Program-made: the position numbers and the translations under genes | Shown here: positions 19,701 to 27,724 of the stretch, piece after piece | Numbering within the stretch: position 1 is the first letter of the stretch | Layout of the letters: each line of letters opens with the position of its first letter | Notes under the pieces: model-generated | What the model was told of the DNA's origin: nothing | Databases searched by the model: none | The model's input: the letters and a program-made list of their open reading frames with translations, nothing else | DNA from: Flexithrix dorotheae DSM 6795 | GTDB taxonomy: Bacteria > Bacteroidota > Bacteroidia > Cytophagales > Flammeovirgaceae | Length of the DNA: 64,000 nt | Direction of reading: 5' to 3' | Assembly (NCBI RefSeq): GCF_000379765.1 | Contig: NZ_KB903439.1 | Coordinates: 1-64,000 of the forward strand

Positions 19701-20405
19701 GTTCTTAGCATCGGCAATGGCATCATCATACCTGGCATTTGTCTGGTTAATATCCCAAGGATGCCATGAAAACATCAGATTATGCAATGGGTCCTGGTCA
19801 AGCAGATACTCCCCATTGTCCAGTACATACCATTCTCCTCTACCCCAATGTGCCGCATCGATTACAAGCGGAACAGTTACACCTGCATTTCTTATTTTTT
19901 GAATCCCTGCAGCATAAACACTTCGAAATTGTGCATCCGTGACCTGGATATTACCCGCTTCATTGGCGATGTTAAGCATAACATAGCGTTTGTACTTTTG
20001 AATTACCGCAGCAATATCAGGTCTTGCCCAATAATCGATACACTGCTGTAATTTAGACCAGTCTCCGGTCGCATCCCAAACCGCTGGCATAGCGAGCATC
20101 CCCGCATTAATACAATTCTGTATAGTTAAATCTAATTCTGCAGCAGTTCCTGAAGTAAACCAAAATATTCGGGTAACATTGGCACCGGTTTTAGCAATTT
20201 CAGGATAAAAACTATCTCCATCTCTGTCCTGATAAAAAACCATTTTATTCACTCCCCTCAGTACAACTTGTTCTCCTTCATCCGTTCGCAGTCTCCAACC
20301 GTCAACATACATTTGGGCTGAAGTATCAAGATATCCTATAAATAAAAGTAGCATCAATACCCATTTAGCCCTTAAAAAAGTAAAATTTTGTCTTTTCATT
20401 TTCAT
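16743..20405 (-). CDS. GH5 glycoside hydrolase with CBM6, CBM32-like and T9SS domains
   Basis: A 1220-residue secreted enzyme. Order: signal peptide (about 1-31); GH5 catalytic domain (32 to about 320); He_PIG Ig-like (326-410); CBM6 (about 425-570); Big_2 (575-660); F5/8 type C discoidin (662-800); two more Big_2 (805-885 and 890-975); discoidin-like module (978-1130); and a T9SS sorting domain (about 1145-1220, opening IGIYPNPGTG). The catalytic pair is visible as Glu149 in NIANEAG (acid/base) and Glu244 in VGEFAE (nucleophile). GH5 members with this layout act on beta-mannan or beta-glucan; which one cannot be read here. The regulator at 20558 lies just upstream on the same strand, so it is the likely controller. 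The C-terminal modules are near-identical to those of the giant at 9393. Confidence 0.92.
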   Translation of the reverse strand: MKMKRQNFTFLRAKWVLMLLLFIGYLDTSAQMYVDGWRLRTDEGEQVVLRGVNKMVFYQDRDGDSFYPEIAKTGANVTRIFWFTSGTAAELDLTIQNCINAGMLAMPAVWDATGDWSKLQQCIDYWARPDIAAVIQKYKRYVMLNIANEAGNIQVTDAQFRSVYAAGIQKIRNAGVTVPLVIDAAHWGRGEWYVLDNGEYLLDQDPLHNLMFSWHPWDINQTNARYDDAIADAKNKGLCFIVGEFAERTVGCGCCISYEHIMDQCQQEQIGWMAWSWGPGNGDCADMDMTSNGNFNTLHGWGLETAVNYTNSIMNTSVKPNILGGNNVAVSTTSLANALVGQSYSQNLEAIGGVTPYSWSITSGNLPSGLSLNGSTISGTPTSTGTYNFTIKVTDNDGAEDTNDLSIEVFGSVQQPYSGTPIAIPGIVEAEDFDVQLISGEAYFDSDAGNNGAAYRDEEIDIENTTDVGGGYNIGWIQAGEWMEYTINVANAGSYTIEARVASNNGDGSFNISFENGATTGNYAVGNTGGWQSWTSISKTAVTLEAGEQIMRIDIAEGGFNLNNITFTHEGSSNIPVTGISVGPGSVTLEEGETTHLNATVAPADASDPSVSWTSDDNSVATVNENGLVTAVSAGTANITVTSNDGNFTATSSITVNAPPVCDENVNIALGKTATASSEENSQYGGYLPASNTIDGNATTRWASDQSDPQWITIDLEESHTISRVELNWEAAYGADYQIQVSDDNTNWMTIHTVTNGNGGTDNLTGFSSTGRYVRLFGIARGTQWGYSLYEFEIYGCPENSSPVAVTGIAISPTSLSLEPGQTSQLTATVNPSNASNTAVSWSSSNTSVATVNAGGLVTAVADGTASITVTSADRGFTASSSISVSTTNIPVTGLEVSPTILNLEEGQTSQLVATISPTNATNQSVSWSSSNTSVASVNSSGLVTAVTEGSTTITATSSDGGFMANSAVTVTTVSIGSGYRYLRYTTTSANNFKLLELDWKNGSASVPSSNLSSNNSGGVIVSGNPGSTSFKAFDGQSNDNGGLWVGSGSGLNHQITLDLGAGNEISPTAITIHKFSWASVNGFRAEGSNDGSNWDLLLEETNANGAFSSAGGSLRAATYAIGSSSRIANNSIKEQTVPVSEIGIYPNPGTGNFVINFNSDYEGKIGLIVRNALGKEIQVKEITGISEYNLNLSAFPNGLYIVEFQLNHTRLTRQIVISR

Positions 20406-20557
20406 TAATTATTGATGGAATGTTTTGATAAATAATCATTGAAGGTATGAGAATATACTATGAAAACATTCTCCTGGCGTACTGAAGCCTTTCCTTTGTG
20501 TACCATTGAATCAAACTGATAAAAAAATGGAAAGCAAAGGAAAGAAAAATATGGAGT

Positions 20558-23500
20558 TCAATCCTTTCCTTCCAGATTATTCAAATAATCGGAAGGAGAA
20601 TATCCAAAGTGCTTTTGGAATGCCCGGGTAAAATTAGGATGGTTTCTAAACCCAACCTGGTACGCAATTTCAGAAATACTGTAGGCTTTGGTTTCCAGTA
20701 ATTTGATCGCATATTTTAGCCGATAAGCTCTTATAAATTCTTTTACACTTTGCCCGGTAAGTGCCTGAAATTTCCGGTATAACTGGGTGCGGCTGAATCC
20801 TAATTCCCTGGCAAATTCATTTACCCCAAAATCCGGATTGGCCAATTCCTTTTCTGTAATTTCCACCACCTTTTTAATGAACTGGTCGTCAACTGATGCT
20901 GTTGTAATATCTTTCGGTTCCAGGCTTAGACTTTTGGAATAATATGCTCTGAGCTTTTTTCGATTATTGATCAAATTAAATATTCTGGATTTAAGCAACT
21001 GCAGGTTAAAAGGTTTGGTTACATAATCATCAGCCCCTACATTCAGCCCTTCTACTTCAAATTTGGTGGAAGCTCTGGCGGTAAGCAAAAGGATGGGTAT
21101 ATGACTTGTGGCTGGATTATTTTTCAAACTACTGCACATTGTTATGCCATCTATTTCCGGCATCATTACATCACTAATAATGATATCTGGGATGACACTT
21201 TCTGCAATTTCCAAACCCTCCGCTCCATTCCTGGCTTCCTTCACCGTAAATTCATTGGAAAGTTCTTCTAAAATATATTGGCGAATATCCTTATTATCCT
21301 CAACTATTAACAAAACTGGTGGTTCCCCTTCTGTATCAGGAGAGGTAAACTGGTTTTTTTCTGCGGCAATTGCTTCCATTGGTTCAATCACAAAGTCAAT
21401 GGCAGATTCAGAAGCCACTTTTATCCGTTCCTGTTCAGCCATGTCTGTTTTCTGCCAATTTAGAGGAATACAGAGCTGAAAACAAGTACCATGGCGTTCA
21501 TTTAAAGTACTACTTCTCACCCGAATTTTTCCATTATAAAGTTCCACTAGTTTTTTAGTGAGATAAAGCCCAATCCCAGTCCCTCCGGAAGTTGCTTTTC
21601 CAGTTGGGTTATGGCTATAAAAACGATCGAAGATTTTACCCAGTTCGGCTTCAGGAATGCCCTCACCGGTATCTCGTACCTCTATGGAAAGGCTTGCATT
21701 TTCCTTTCCCTGGTTCAAAACCGCTATGTTTAGATCAATTTTACCATTGGCTTCTGTAAATTTTATCGCATTAGACAAAAGATTGTAAAGAATTTTTTCC
21801 AGTTTATCCTTATCGAAAAATGTCTGATAGCAATCCTGATTACTTTGGAAATTCAAATGAATACCTTTATTTCTGGCCAGCAGAAAAAAGGATTCTGTAA
21901 TTTCTTTAATAAAAATAATAATATCTCCATGGGAAAATTCCAAAAAACTATCTCCGGATTCGATTTTTGAAGTATCCAGTAACTGATTAATCAATTGCAG
22001 TAACCGTCTGGCATTTCTTAAAATCAGCTGGAACTGTCCGTTATAATTTTTAATGGGTGTATTCTGGTTTGGTGCTGTCATTACCTTTTCCAATGGGTTA
22101 ATCACCAGGGTTAATGGTGTTCTGAATTCATGGGTAATGTTGGAAAAAAAGTTTGTTTTTAATCTATCCAGCTCTGTCAGTTGTGAAACATGGTTTGAAA
22201 TCTGCTCTTTTTGTAATTGTAATTCTTCATTGGCTTCCATCAATTCTGCAGTGCGCAATTTCACCTTTCTTTCCAGTTCCAGGTTATGTTGTTTATAATT
22301 TCTAGTTCTGATTTTATAAAAGGAATAAAAACCAAGAATTACCATGACAAACACTAAAAGCCTAAACCAGGCAGTTTCCCACCAGGGAGGACTGATAATA
22401 ATGGTCATTGATGCGCCTTCTCTATTCCATTTCCCATCATTATTACTTCCTATCACTCTGAATGTATAAGTCCCAGGATCTAAATTAGTATAGGTAGCCG
22501 CACGCTGATTTTCCACATAATTCCAGTCTTTTTCAAAATTTTCGAGTTTAAAGGCATACTGATTATTCCCCGGGTTTAAATAATTGAGCACAGAAAAGGA
22601 AATGGTAAAAACTGAATGTTCATAAGACAACCACAAAGTATCTGTTTCACTAATGTGTTTTTGTAGAGGGGATTGGGCATTATCGATGGGCACATCTTTA
22701 TTAAAAATTTTGAAATCGGTAAATACTATAGGAGGTAGAAATTCATTTTCCATGATGCTATCAGGATGAAAAAGGTTAAATCCATTTTTCCCCCCAAAAT
22801 ACATTTCACCCTGTTTGTTTTTAAAAGCGGATTTAGAATTAAATTCTTTCCCCTGTAGCCCATCTTCTACACTCAGGTTCATAAAAACAGGATCATCCGG
22901 AATAGAAACCGCATTCAAAAATTTGGAAATTCCATTATTGGTACTGATCCACAAATTGCCATGACCATCCTCTAACAACCCATGGATATTATTATTTGTG
23001 AGGCCATCTTTTTCCTTATATACTTTAAAGGTTTCTGTAAATTCCTGGAAAACGTTCAATCCATTGCTGGTCCCTACCCAGATGTTACCTTTTGAATCTT
23101 CCAAAATAGTACTAACCCCATTTGCACTCAATCTTGGAAAGTCTCCTAAATGTGTGTTAAATTTCTTGGGCTGGTCATTATTCTTTTTTAATCTGTAAAG
23201 GCCATTATGTGTTCCAAACCAATAGTTACCAGAGTGATCCTGTAAAATAGTGTTGGTTTTTTCGGCCAAGGAAACCAACACTTCAAATTCAAATGAATCA
23301 GACTTCTTCTTAAAAACCTTATCTCCGGAAAGGAAAATACCTCCATTGTTATCTGCATAAACTTCATCGATTCTCTTTCCTAAAGCCTGGAAATTAGGAT
23401 GATTATTCACATTCCATAAAATACCATTTTCTGTATTTAATATATTTAAACCTGCCCTGTAGGTCCCCAACCACAAGTTCCCATCAGTATCTAATTCCAT

Positions 23501-24727
23501 AGCCCTAATGACATCATCCGTAATTTCATCAACTAAAATTTCCTTAAAGTACATTTCAGACCTGGAAAACCTATTCAGTCCTTTCCCATCTGTTCCAACC
23601 CAAACCATTCCATGGTCATCTTCCACTATATTTAATACATTATTTCCACTTAGGCTATTTTTATTTGGTTGATGCTGAAAAAGAGCAATCGGTTTAGCAT
23701 ACTGGTTATAATAATTCACCCCGCCAATATTGGTCCCCATCCATACAATTCCGTCATCACTATGGTAAAAACACTGAATAGATTTGTCATTTAAACTGGT
23801 TTTATCGACTGGGTCATTGGAATATCTGGTGATTTGTTTAGTATGTTTATCCAGGATATAAAATCCACCGGATTCAGTTCCTATTAAAAGATTTCCCAAG
23901 GCATCTTCGCCTAATGCATAAACAACCTTATTCTTGACTAAACCTTCAACTGGAATTATACTATTATTCTGAAAATCAAGTAAATATAAACCCATCTTAC
24001 CATGGGTTCCAATCCAGTAATTTCCATCTCTGCCGATTAAAAACCGGTTGATGGAACCGTAAAGATTACTGTCAAAATAATTTAAACGGGTAAAACTATC
24101 CAATTCAGGATCATACAGATGAATACCTGTTTGGGTAACTATCCACAACCTGTTTTTCCCGTCTTCGCCAATAAAAACCACATGATCATCCTTCAGTGTC
24201 CTTTGGTTTAAACTGTCAGAAGCATAAAACTTAAAGACTTGTGTTTTTGGATTAAAATATTCCAAACCTTTGTCTGAGCCCAGCCACAAATTACCTTTTT
24301 CATCTTCAAAAAAAGCCTGAACCGTATAAACATGGATATGCTCTTCTTTCTTTTCATCCGGCAAATAGTTGATAAAACTATCTTTAGCTCTATCGTATAA
24401 ACTTAATCCTCCTCCTGCTGTACCAATCCATAAATTCCCTGATCTGTCTTCAAAAATCGCCTTAATAAAATCACTTGAGATACTTCCTGATATTTCAGGA
24501 TCGTGTTTAAATACTTTTATATTGTAGCCGTCATATTGGTTAAGCCCATCGAACGTACCAAACCACATCAAACCCTTTTTATCTTTTAAAATGGAGGTCA
24601 CATGACTTTGAGAAAGCCCATCTTCACTGGTGATTTTATTGAACCGGATATGTTTGTTTTGAGCATACATAAGCCCTGGTACAATACCAAATAGATAAAT
24701 CAGGAAAATTATAGATGAGAACCGCAT
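20558..24727 (-). CDS. Hybrid two-component system (HTCS) sensor/regulator
   Basis: A 1389-residue one-protein signalling system. Order: signal peptide (1-22); about 14 propeller repeats with G-x-x-W-I/F/V-G-T motifs forming the periplasmic ligand-binding blades (25-690); Y_Y_Y domain (705-790); one transmembrane helix (about 790-815); HisKA with phospho-acceptor His866 in ITHEFRTPL; HATPase with the DTGEGIP and GGTGIGLYL boxes; receiver with Asp1186 in IISDVMMPEIDG; and an AraC-type helix-turn-helix (about 1285-1385). In Bacteroidota this class senses oligosaccharides in the periplasm and activates adjacent degradation genes. Placement 152 bases upstream of the GH5 gene on the same strand suggests it controls that gene and perhaps the other giant. 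Confidence 0.95.
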   Translation of the reverse strand: MRFSSIIFLIYLFGIVPGLMYAQNKHIRFNKITSEDGLSQSHVTSILKDKKGLMWFGTFDGLNQYDGYNIKVFKHDPEISGSISSDFIKAIFEDRSGNLWIGTAGGGLSLYDRAKDSFINYLPDEKKEEHIHVYTVQAFFEDEKGNLWLGSDKGLEYFNPKTQVFKFYASDSLNQRTLKDDHVVFIGEDGKNRLWIVTQTGIHLYDPELDSFTRLNYFDSNLYGSINRFLIGRDGNYWIGTHGKMGLYLLDFQNNSIIPVEGLVKNKVVYALGEDALGNLLIGTESGGFYILDKHTKQITRYSNDPVDKTSLNDKSIQCFYHSDDGIVWMGTNIGGVNYYNQYAKPIALFQHQPNKNSLSGNNVLNIVEDDHGMVWVGTDGKGLNRFSRSEMYFKEILVDEITDDVIRAMELDTDGNLWLGTYRAGLNILNTENGILWNVNNHPNFQALGKRIDEVYADNNGGIFLSGDKVFKKKSDSFEFEVLVSLAEKTNTILQDHSGNYWFGTHNGLYRLKKNNDQPKKFNTHLGDFPRLSANGVSTILEDSKGNIWVGTSNGLNVFQEFTETFKVYKEKDGLTNNNIHGLLEDGHGNLWISTNNGISKFLNAVSIPDDPVFMNLSVEDGLQGKEFNSKSAFKNKQGEMYFGGKNGFNLFHPDSIMENEFLPPIVFTDFKIFNKDVPIDNAQSPLQKHISETDTLWLSYEHSVFTISFSVLNYLNPGNNQYAFKLENFEKDWNYVENQRAATYTNLDPGTYTFRVIGSNNDGKWNREGASMTIIISPPWWETAWFRLLVFVMVILGFYSFYKIRTRNYKQHNLELERKVKLRTAELMEANEELQLQKEQISNHVSQLTELDRLKTNFFSNITHEFRTPLTLVINPLEKVMTAPNQNTPIKNYNGQFQLILRNARRLLQLINQLLDTSKIESGDSFLEFSHGDIIIFIKEITESFFLLARNKGIHLNFQSNQDCYQTFFDKDKLEKILYNLLSNAIKFTEANGKIDLNIAVLNQGKENASLSIEVRDTGEGIPEAELGKIFDRFYSHNPTGKATSGGTGIGLYLTKKLVELYNGKIRVRSSTLNERHGTCFQLCIPLNWQKTDMAEQERIKVASESAIDFVIEPMEAIAAEKNQFTSPDTEGEPPVLLIVEDNKDIRQYILEELSNEFTVKEARNGAEGLEIAESVIPDIIISDVMMPEIDGITMCSSLKNNPATSHIPILLLTARASTKFEVEGLNVGADDYVTKPFNLQLLKSRIFNLINNRKKLRAYYSKSLSLEPKDITTASVDDQFIKKVVEITEKELANPDFGVNEFARELGFSRTQLYRKFQALTGQSVKEFIRAYRLKYAIKLLETKAYSISEIAYQVGFRNHPNFTRAFQKHFGYSPSDYLNNLEGKD

Positions 24728-25274
24728 TTTTCCCTTTTGTTAGTTTGTTAAGGTATTATTCATTTTCAGGTGAATTTTGCCCGAAGTTTCATTGTAGTTT
24801 GGTAAAAATTTTTATCCAAATTTACCACATGTAAAGCTCTTCGTTAACTGAAATATATATCATAATTCTCTAACAACCTTATAACATTGCATTGTCCAAA
24901 CTGGAAAGGTGAAGTATTCTGATATTCTTACGGATATTCATTGTTAGGTTTTTTAAAAATAAGTTTAGAAAATTAATTTAAGTATTGTTTATATTTCAAA
25001 GAGGCATTAATTTTTGATTTGGGACATTATTTTGGAAAAAATTTTATGAACAAATCAAAGTGGTTCGAAAATCTGTTTTTAGTTATTAAAAAAGTGGTTA
25101 TTTAACTTCCCAACCCTTCAAAATTATTCGTAAATGGTTTGATTTTAATTAAATAGTTTTTAACAATTATTCCATTTAATTTGAAAGAGTTGGGAAGAAT
25201 AACTAAGACTCACATTTAACTATAAAGAAAGGAGCTATACCATTTTTGCAAGGAAAGTTAATGGCCAACAAAGA
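24728..25274. other. Intergenic region upstream of the HTCS gene
   Basis: No gene is recognised. It is strongly AT-rich and presumably carries the HTCS promoter. A large imperfect inverted repeat at 25106-25197 is listed separately. Confidence 0.6.
25106..25197. repeat. 92-base imperfect inverted repeat
   Basis: The left arm starts CTTCCCAACCCTTCAAAATT and the right arm ends TTTGAAAGAGTTGGGAAG. The first nine bases pair perfectly and the remainder with small bulges. An inner AAATGG/CCATTT pair continues the stem. It lies downstream of the FG-GAP gene and could act as a terminator on the minus strand or be a small mobile hairpin. Confidence 0.55.
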
Positions 25275-27413
25275 TTAATCTATCACTATTGTTTTGGCAA
25301 AGTACTGTTTATTTAGTTGATCCTGCAGGCTTAAGATATAAGTGCCGGATGGAATATGTTCAATATTTAGAAAGCGTCTTTCAAAAGTTAATTCATTTAA
25401 TAGCATTTTTCCATCTAAACTATGAATTTGCACGCTGGTTTTGGGTAAAATCTTTCCGCTTAAGAATATTATTTCATCTGATGGATTTGGATAGATCAAG
25501 ATCTTTGGTTTGCTTTCTTCATTTTGTAATCCTAATGGCGTATTTATGTTTAAAAATGTAATTTCTATCCCAATATAATTTTTATCTTCAATGATTACTT
25601 TCACCTCATATTCTCCTGCTTCCTGGGGTAGGGTATTATCTCCGTTATAAGTCACCGTATAGTTTAATCCTTCAGGAATAGTTGTAATGAGAGGTGTTTT
25701 AACTGTTCCATCAAAAATGTGTTCCAAATCCTCAATATTTATTGTGGCATTACTCTTTTTTATTGTAAGGCTCCCATTTACCAGTAAATTATCATAATTA
25801 TCTGATTTCCCACCATTTAATATTATATCATAATTACCTGCATCACTTTCAGCAGATGCAGTTGTACTAATTACAGGGAGTGAGTCTAAAACAGATGAAT
25901 CTTCGCCATAAGCAAAGCCATGGTAGGAAAAAGTAAAATCTGGCAGAGGTTCTCCGTAGTATATGGACTGACTATCTGCCACCACAATTAGTTCCTTTTT
26001 TAAGATGCTAAAAGTCTGAAGAATAGATTTTGCAGAATCATATTCATGATTTCCAGTTTGCCTGGCCTCAATAACAACATCTCCCACTCCAGTTATGTTA
26101 ATTACTTCCCCTGTAATGGAAACCGAACCACTAACCAAATGATAGCTAATAGGTAAATTTGAGCTGGCTGATGCTTTTAAGTTAAAACTGGAATCCCCAT
26201 AAACCCTATCCTGAATTGGTTCAAAATTTATGGTTTGATTTAATTTATGCATATTTTTGAATAGCACTGTGAATTCATTTGTATACATTTCATCAAGTCC
26301 ACTAATTAAAATGTCCAGATCACCATCCTGATCATAATCTGCCCAATTAGCCGTTCCCCAAACCCCAGGAAGAGCGTTTTGTAGGCTGTCAAATTCTCCG
26401 TTGTTATTGGTATAAATATTTGTTACGGGTAAATAAGTATTTTCCTGAATTCCAGTAATTAATAAATCTGAATCACCATCATTATCGTAATCACCCCAAT
26501 CAATTGATCCATTGCTTACCTGATGGAAAGGTGCTTCATTGTAGATAAAAGTTCCCTGACCATCATTGTTATAAATCGCTGTTACAAATGACAGGTCGAA
26601 CCGCTCTCCTAAAATTGCAATATCCAAATCTCCGTCCATGTCATGGTCATTCCATTCTGCCTTTCCATTTACTACACCAACCAATTCAGTTGTGTCTTCT
26701 TTAAAAATGCCATGGTCATTTCTCAGAATTCGGGTTATAAAATCATCGTTTGTCTGATTATAACCCAGCCCAGTCACCAATAAATCCAGATCCTCATCAT
26801 TATCATAATCTCCCCAGGAAACAGAGCCATGTAAATTTATTATAGTGGGTTGAATGGGTAAATCCATTTCTACAAACATACCCATGTCATTTCGATAAAC
26901 TTTCAATAAATCTTTTGTACCATCCTCATCTGTTCGTCCAATCAGTGCAATATCCAAATCACCATCCTGGTCGTAGTCCCCCCATTTTGATGTTCCTTCT
27001 GAAAAGCCAGTTAAACCCGCTTCGATGGGAACAAATGTCCCATCATCATTCCTGTAAATTTTAGTGATTCGAATACTTTCAAACCCGTTATTTATTATAC
27101 CAGTTAATAGCAAATCCAGGTCATTATCGTCATCAAAATCTCCCCAGGAAATATTTCCCTCACTAACACCTTGAAGTCCTGCATTTATATTGATGAATTT
27201 CCCATTATCATTCCTGTAAACTATCGTGTACATTGTTCCATATGTACCGCAAATTGCTAAATCCAGATCTCCGTCCTGGTCGTAGTCCCCCCAATCGGCA
27301 CTGGATTCTACCAAATTCATCAATGAATCCGAAGCGCTTTGGTTTTTCTCAAATTGTGCAAATGCATTAATTGCCACACTTAATAAAAGTAAAGTAATAA
27401 AGTTTTTGGTCAT
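25275..27413 (-). CDS. FG-GAP/VCBS repeat protein with MBG domains and T9SS signal
   Basis: A 712-residue secreted protein. After a signal peptide (about 1-19, ending INAFAQ) there are about eight repeats of the type W-G-D-Y-D-x-D-G-D-L-D, spaced about 50 residues apart (25-385). These are the Ca2+-binding FG-GAP/VCBS repeats that fold as a seven-bladed propeller. Then come an Ig-like region, an MBG-type domain (around VVADSQSIYYGEPLPDF) and a T9SS sorting domain (opening ILIYPNPSDE). Such proteins usually serve adhesion or ligand binding at the surface; no enzyme motif is visible. Two direct repeats 21 bases apart lie upstream (27503-27535). Confidence 0.85.
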   Translation of the reverse strand: MTKNFITLLLLSVAINAFAQFEKNQSASDSLMNLVESSADWGDYDQDGDLDLAICGTYGTMYTIVYRNDNGKFININAGLQGVSEGNISWGDFDDDNDLDLLLTGIINNGFESIRITKIYRNDDGTFVPIEAGLTGFSEGTSKWGDYDQDGDLDIALIGRTDEDGTKDLLKVYRNDMGMFVEMDLPIQPTIINLHGSVSWGDYDNDEDLDLLVTGLGYNQTNDDFITRILRNDHGIFKEDTTELVGVVNGKAEWNDHDMDGDLDIAILGERFDLSFVTAIYNNDGQGTFIYNEAPFHQVSNGSIDWGDYDNDGDSDLLITGIQENTYLPVTNIYTNNNGEFDSLQNALPGVWGTANWADYDQDGDLDILISGLDEMYTNEFTVLFKNMHKLNQTINFEPIQDRVYGDSSFNLKASASSNLPISYHLVSGSVSITGEVINITGVGDVVIEARQTGNHEYDSAKSILQTFSILKKELIVVADSQSIYYGEPLPDFTFSYHGFAYGEDSSVLDSLPVISTTASAESDAGNYDIILNGGKSDNYDNLLVNGSLTIKKSNATINIEDLEHIFDGTVKTPLITTIPEGLNYTVTYNGDNTLPQEAGEYEVKVIIEDKNYIGIEITFLNINTPLGLQNEESKPKILIYPNPSDEIIFLSGKILPKTSVQIHSLDGKMLLNELTFERRFLNIEHIPSGTYILSLQDQLNKQYFAKTIVID

Positions 27414-27502
27414 AGTAAAATATTGATATGGTACAAAAATGATTATATTTTAAATACCCTAAAAACGGCCTCAAAACTCTTGTGAATACAAATTTTGATA
27501 TC

Positions 27503-27535
27503 AAATTTGTCGCATTAAATTATAAATTTGTCGCA
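27503..27535 (-). promoter_or_regulatory. Direct-repeat site upstream of the FG-GAP gene
   Basis: AAATTTGTCGCA occurs at 27503-27514 and again at 27524-27535, exactly 21 bases apart (two helical turns). On the coding strand it reads TGCGACAAATTT twice, about 90-120 bases upstream of the start at 27413. This spacing is typical of dimeric activators such as LytTR response regulators. The binding protein is unknown. Confidence 0.45.
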
Positions 27536-27633
27536 AATTCGAATCCTGCCTTTTAGCTGATAATTTTTTTTAAACCAGGAAAACAAAGGAGTAACCAATG
27601 AGCCTAACTACAATGCCAATTACATAAAAAAAA

Positions 27634-27659
27634 GGATTGAGTGTCTCGACACCCAATCC
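27634..27659 (-). terminator. Intrinsic terminator of the LruC lipoprotein gene
   Basis: GGATTGAGTGTC pairs with GACACCCAATCC with one A-C mismatch and a 2-base loop. Eight A residues on its left become a T run on the minus strand. It lies about 65 bases after the stop at 27725. Confidence 0.8.
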
Positions 27660-27724
27660 CATATGATCAAACCTAAACTTATTCCTGAATTTTGGCTTTC
27701 CTTAGATATTCTCCAGAAAATCCT

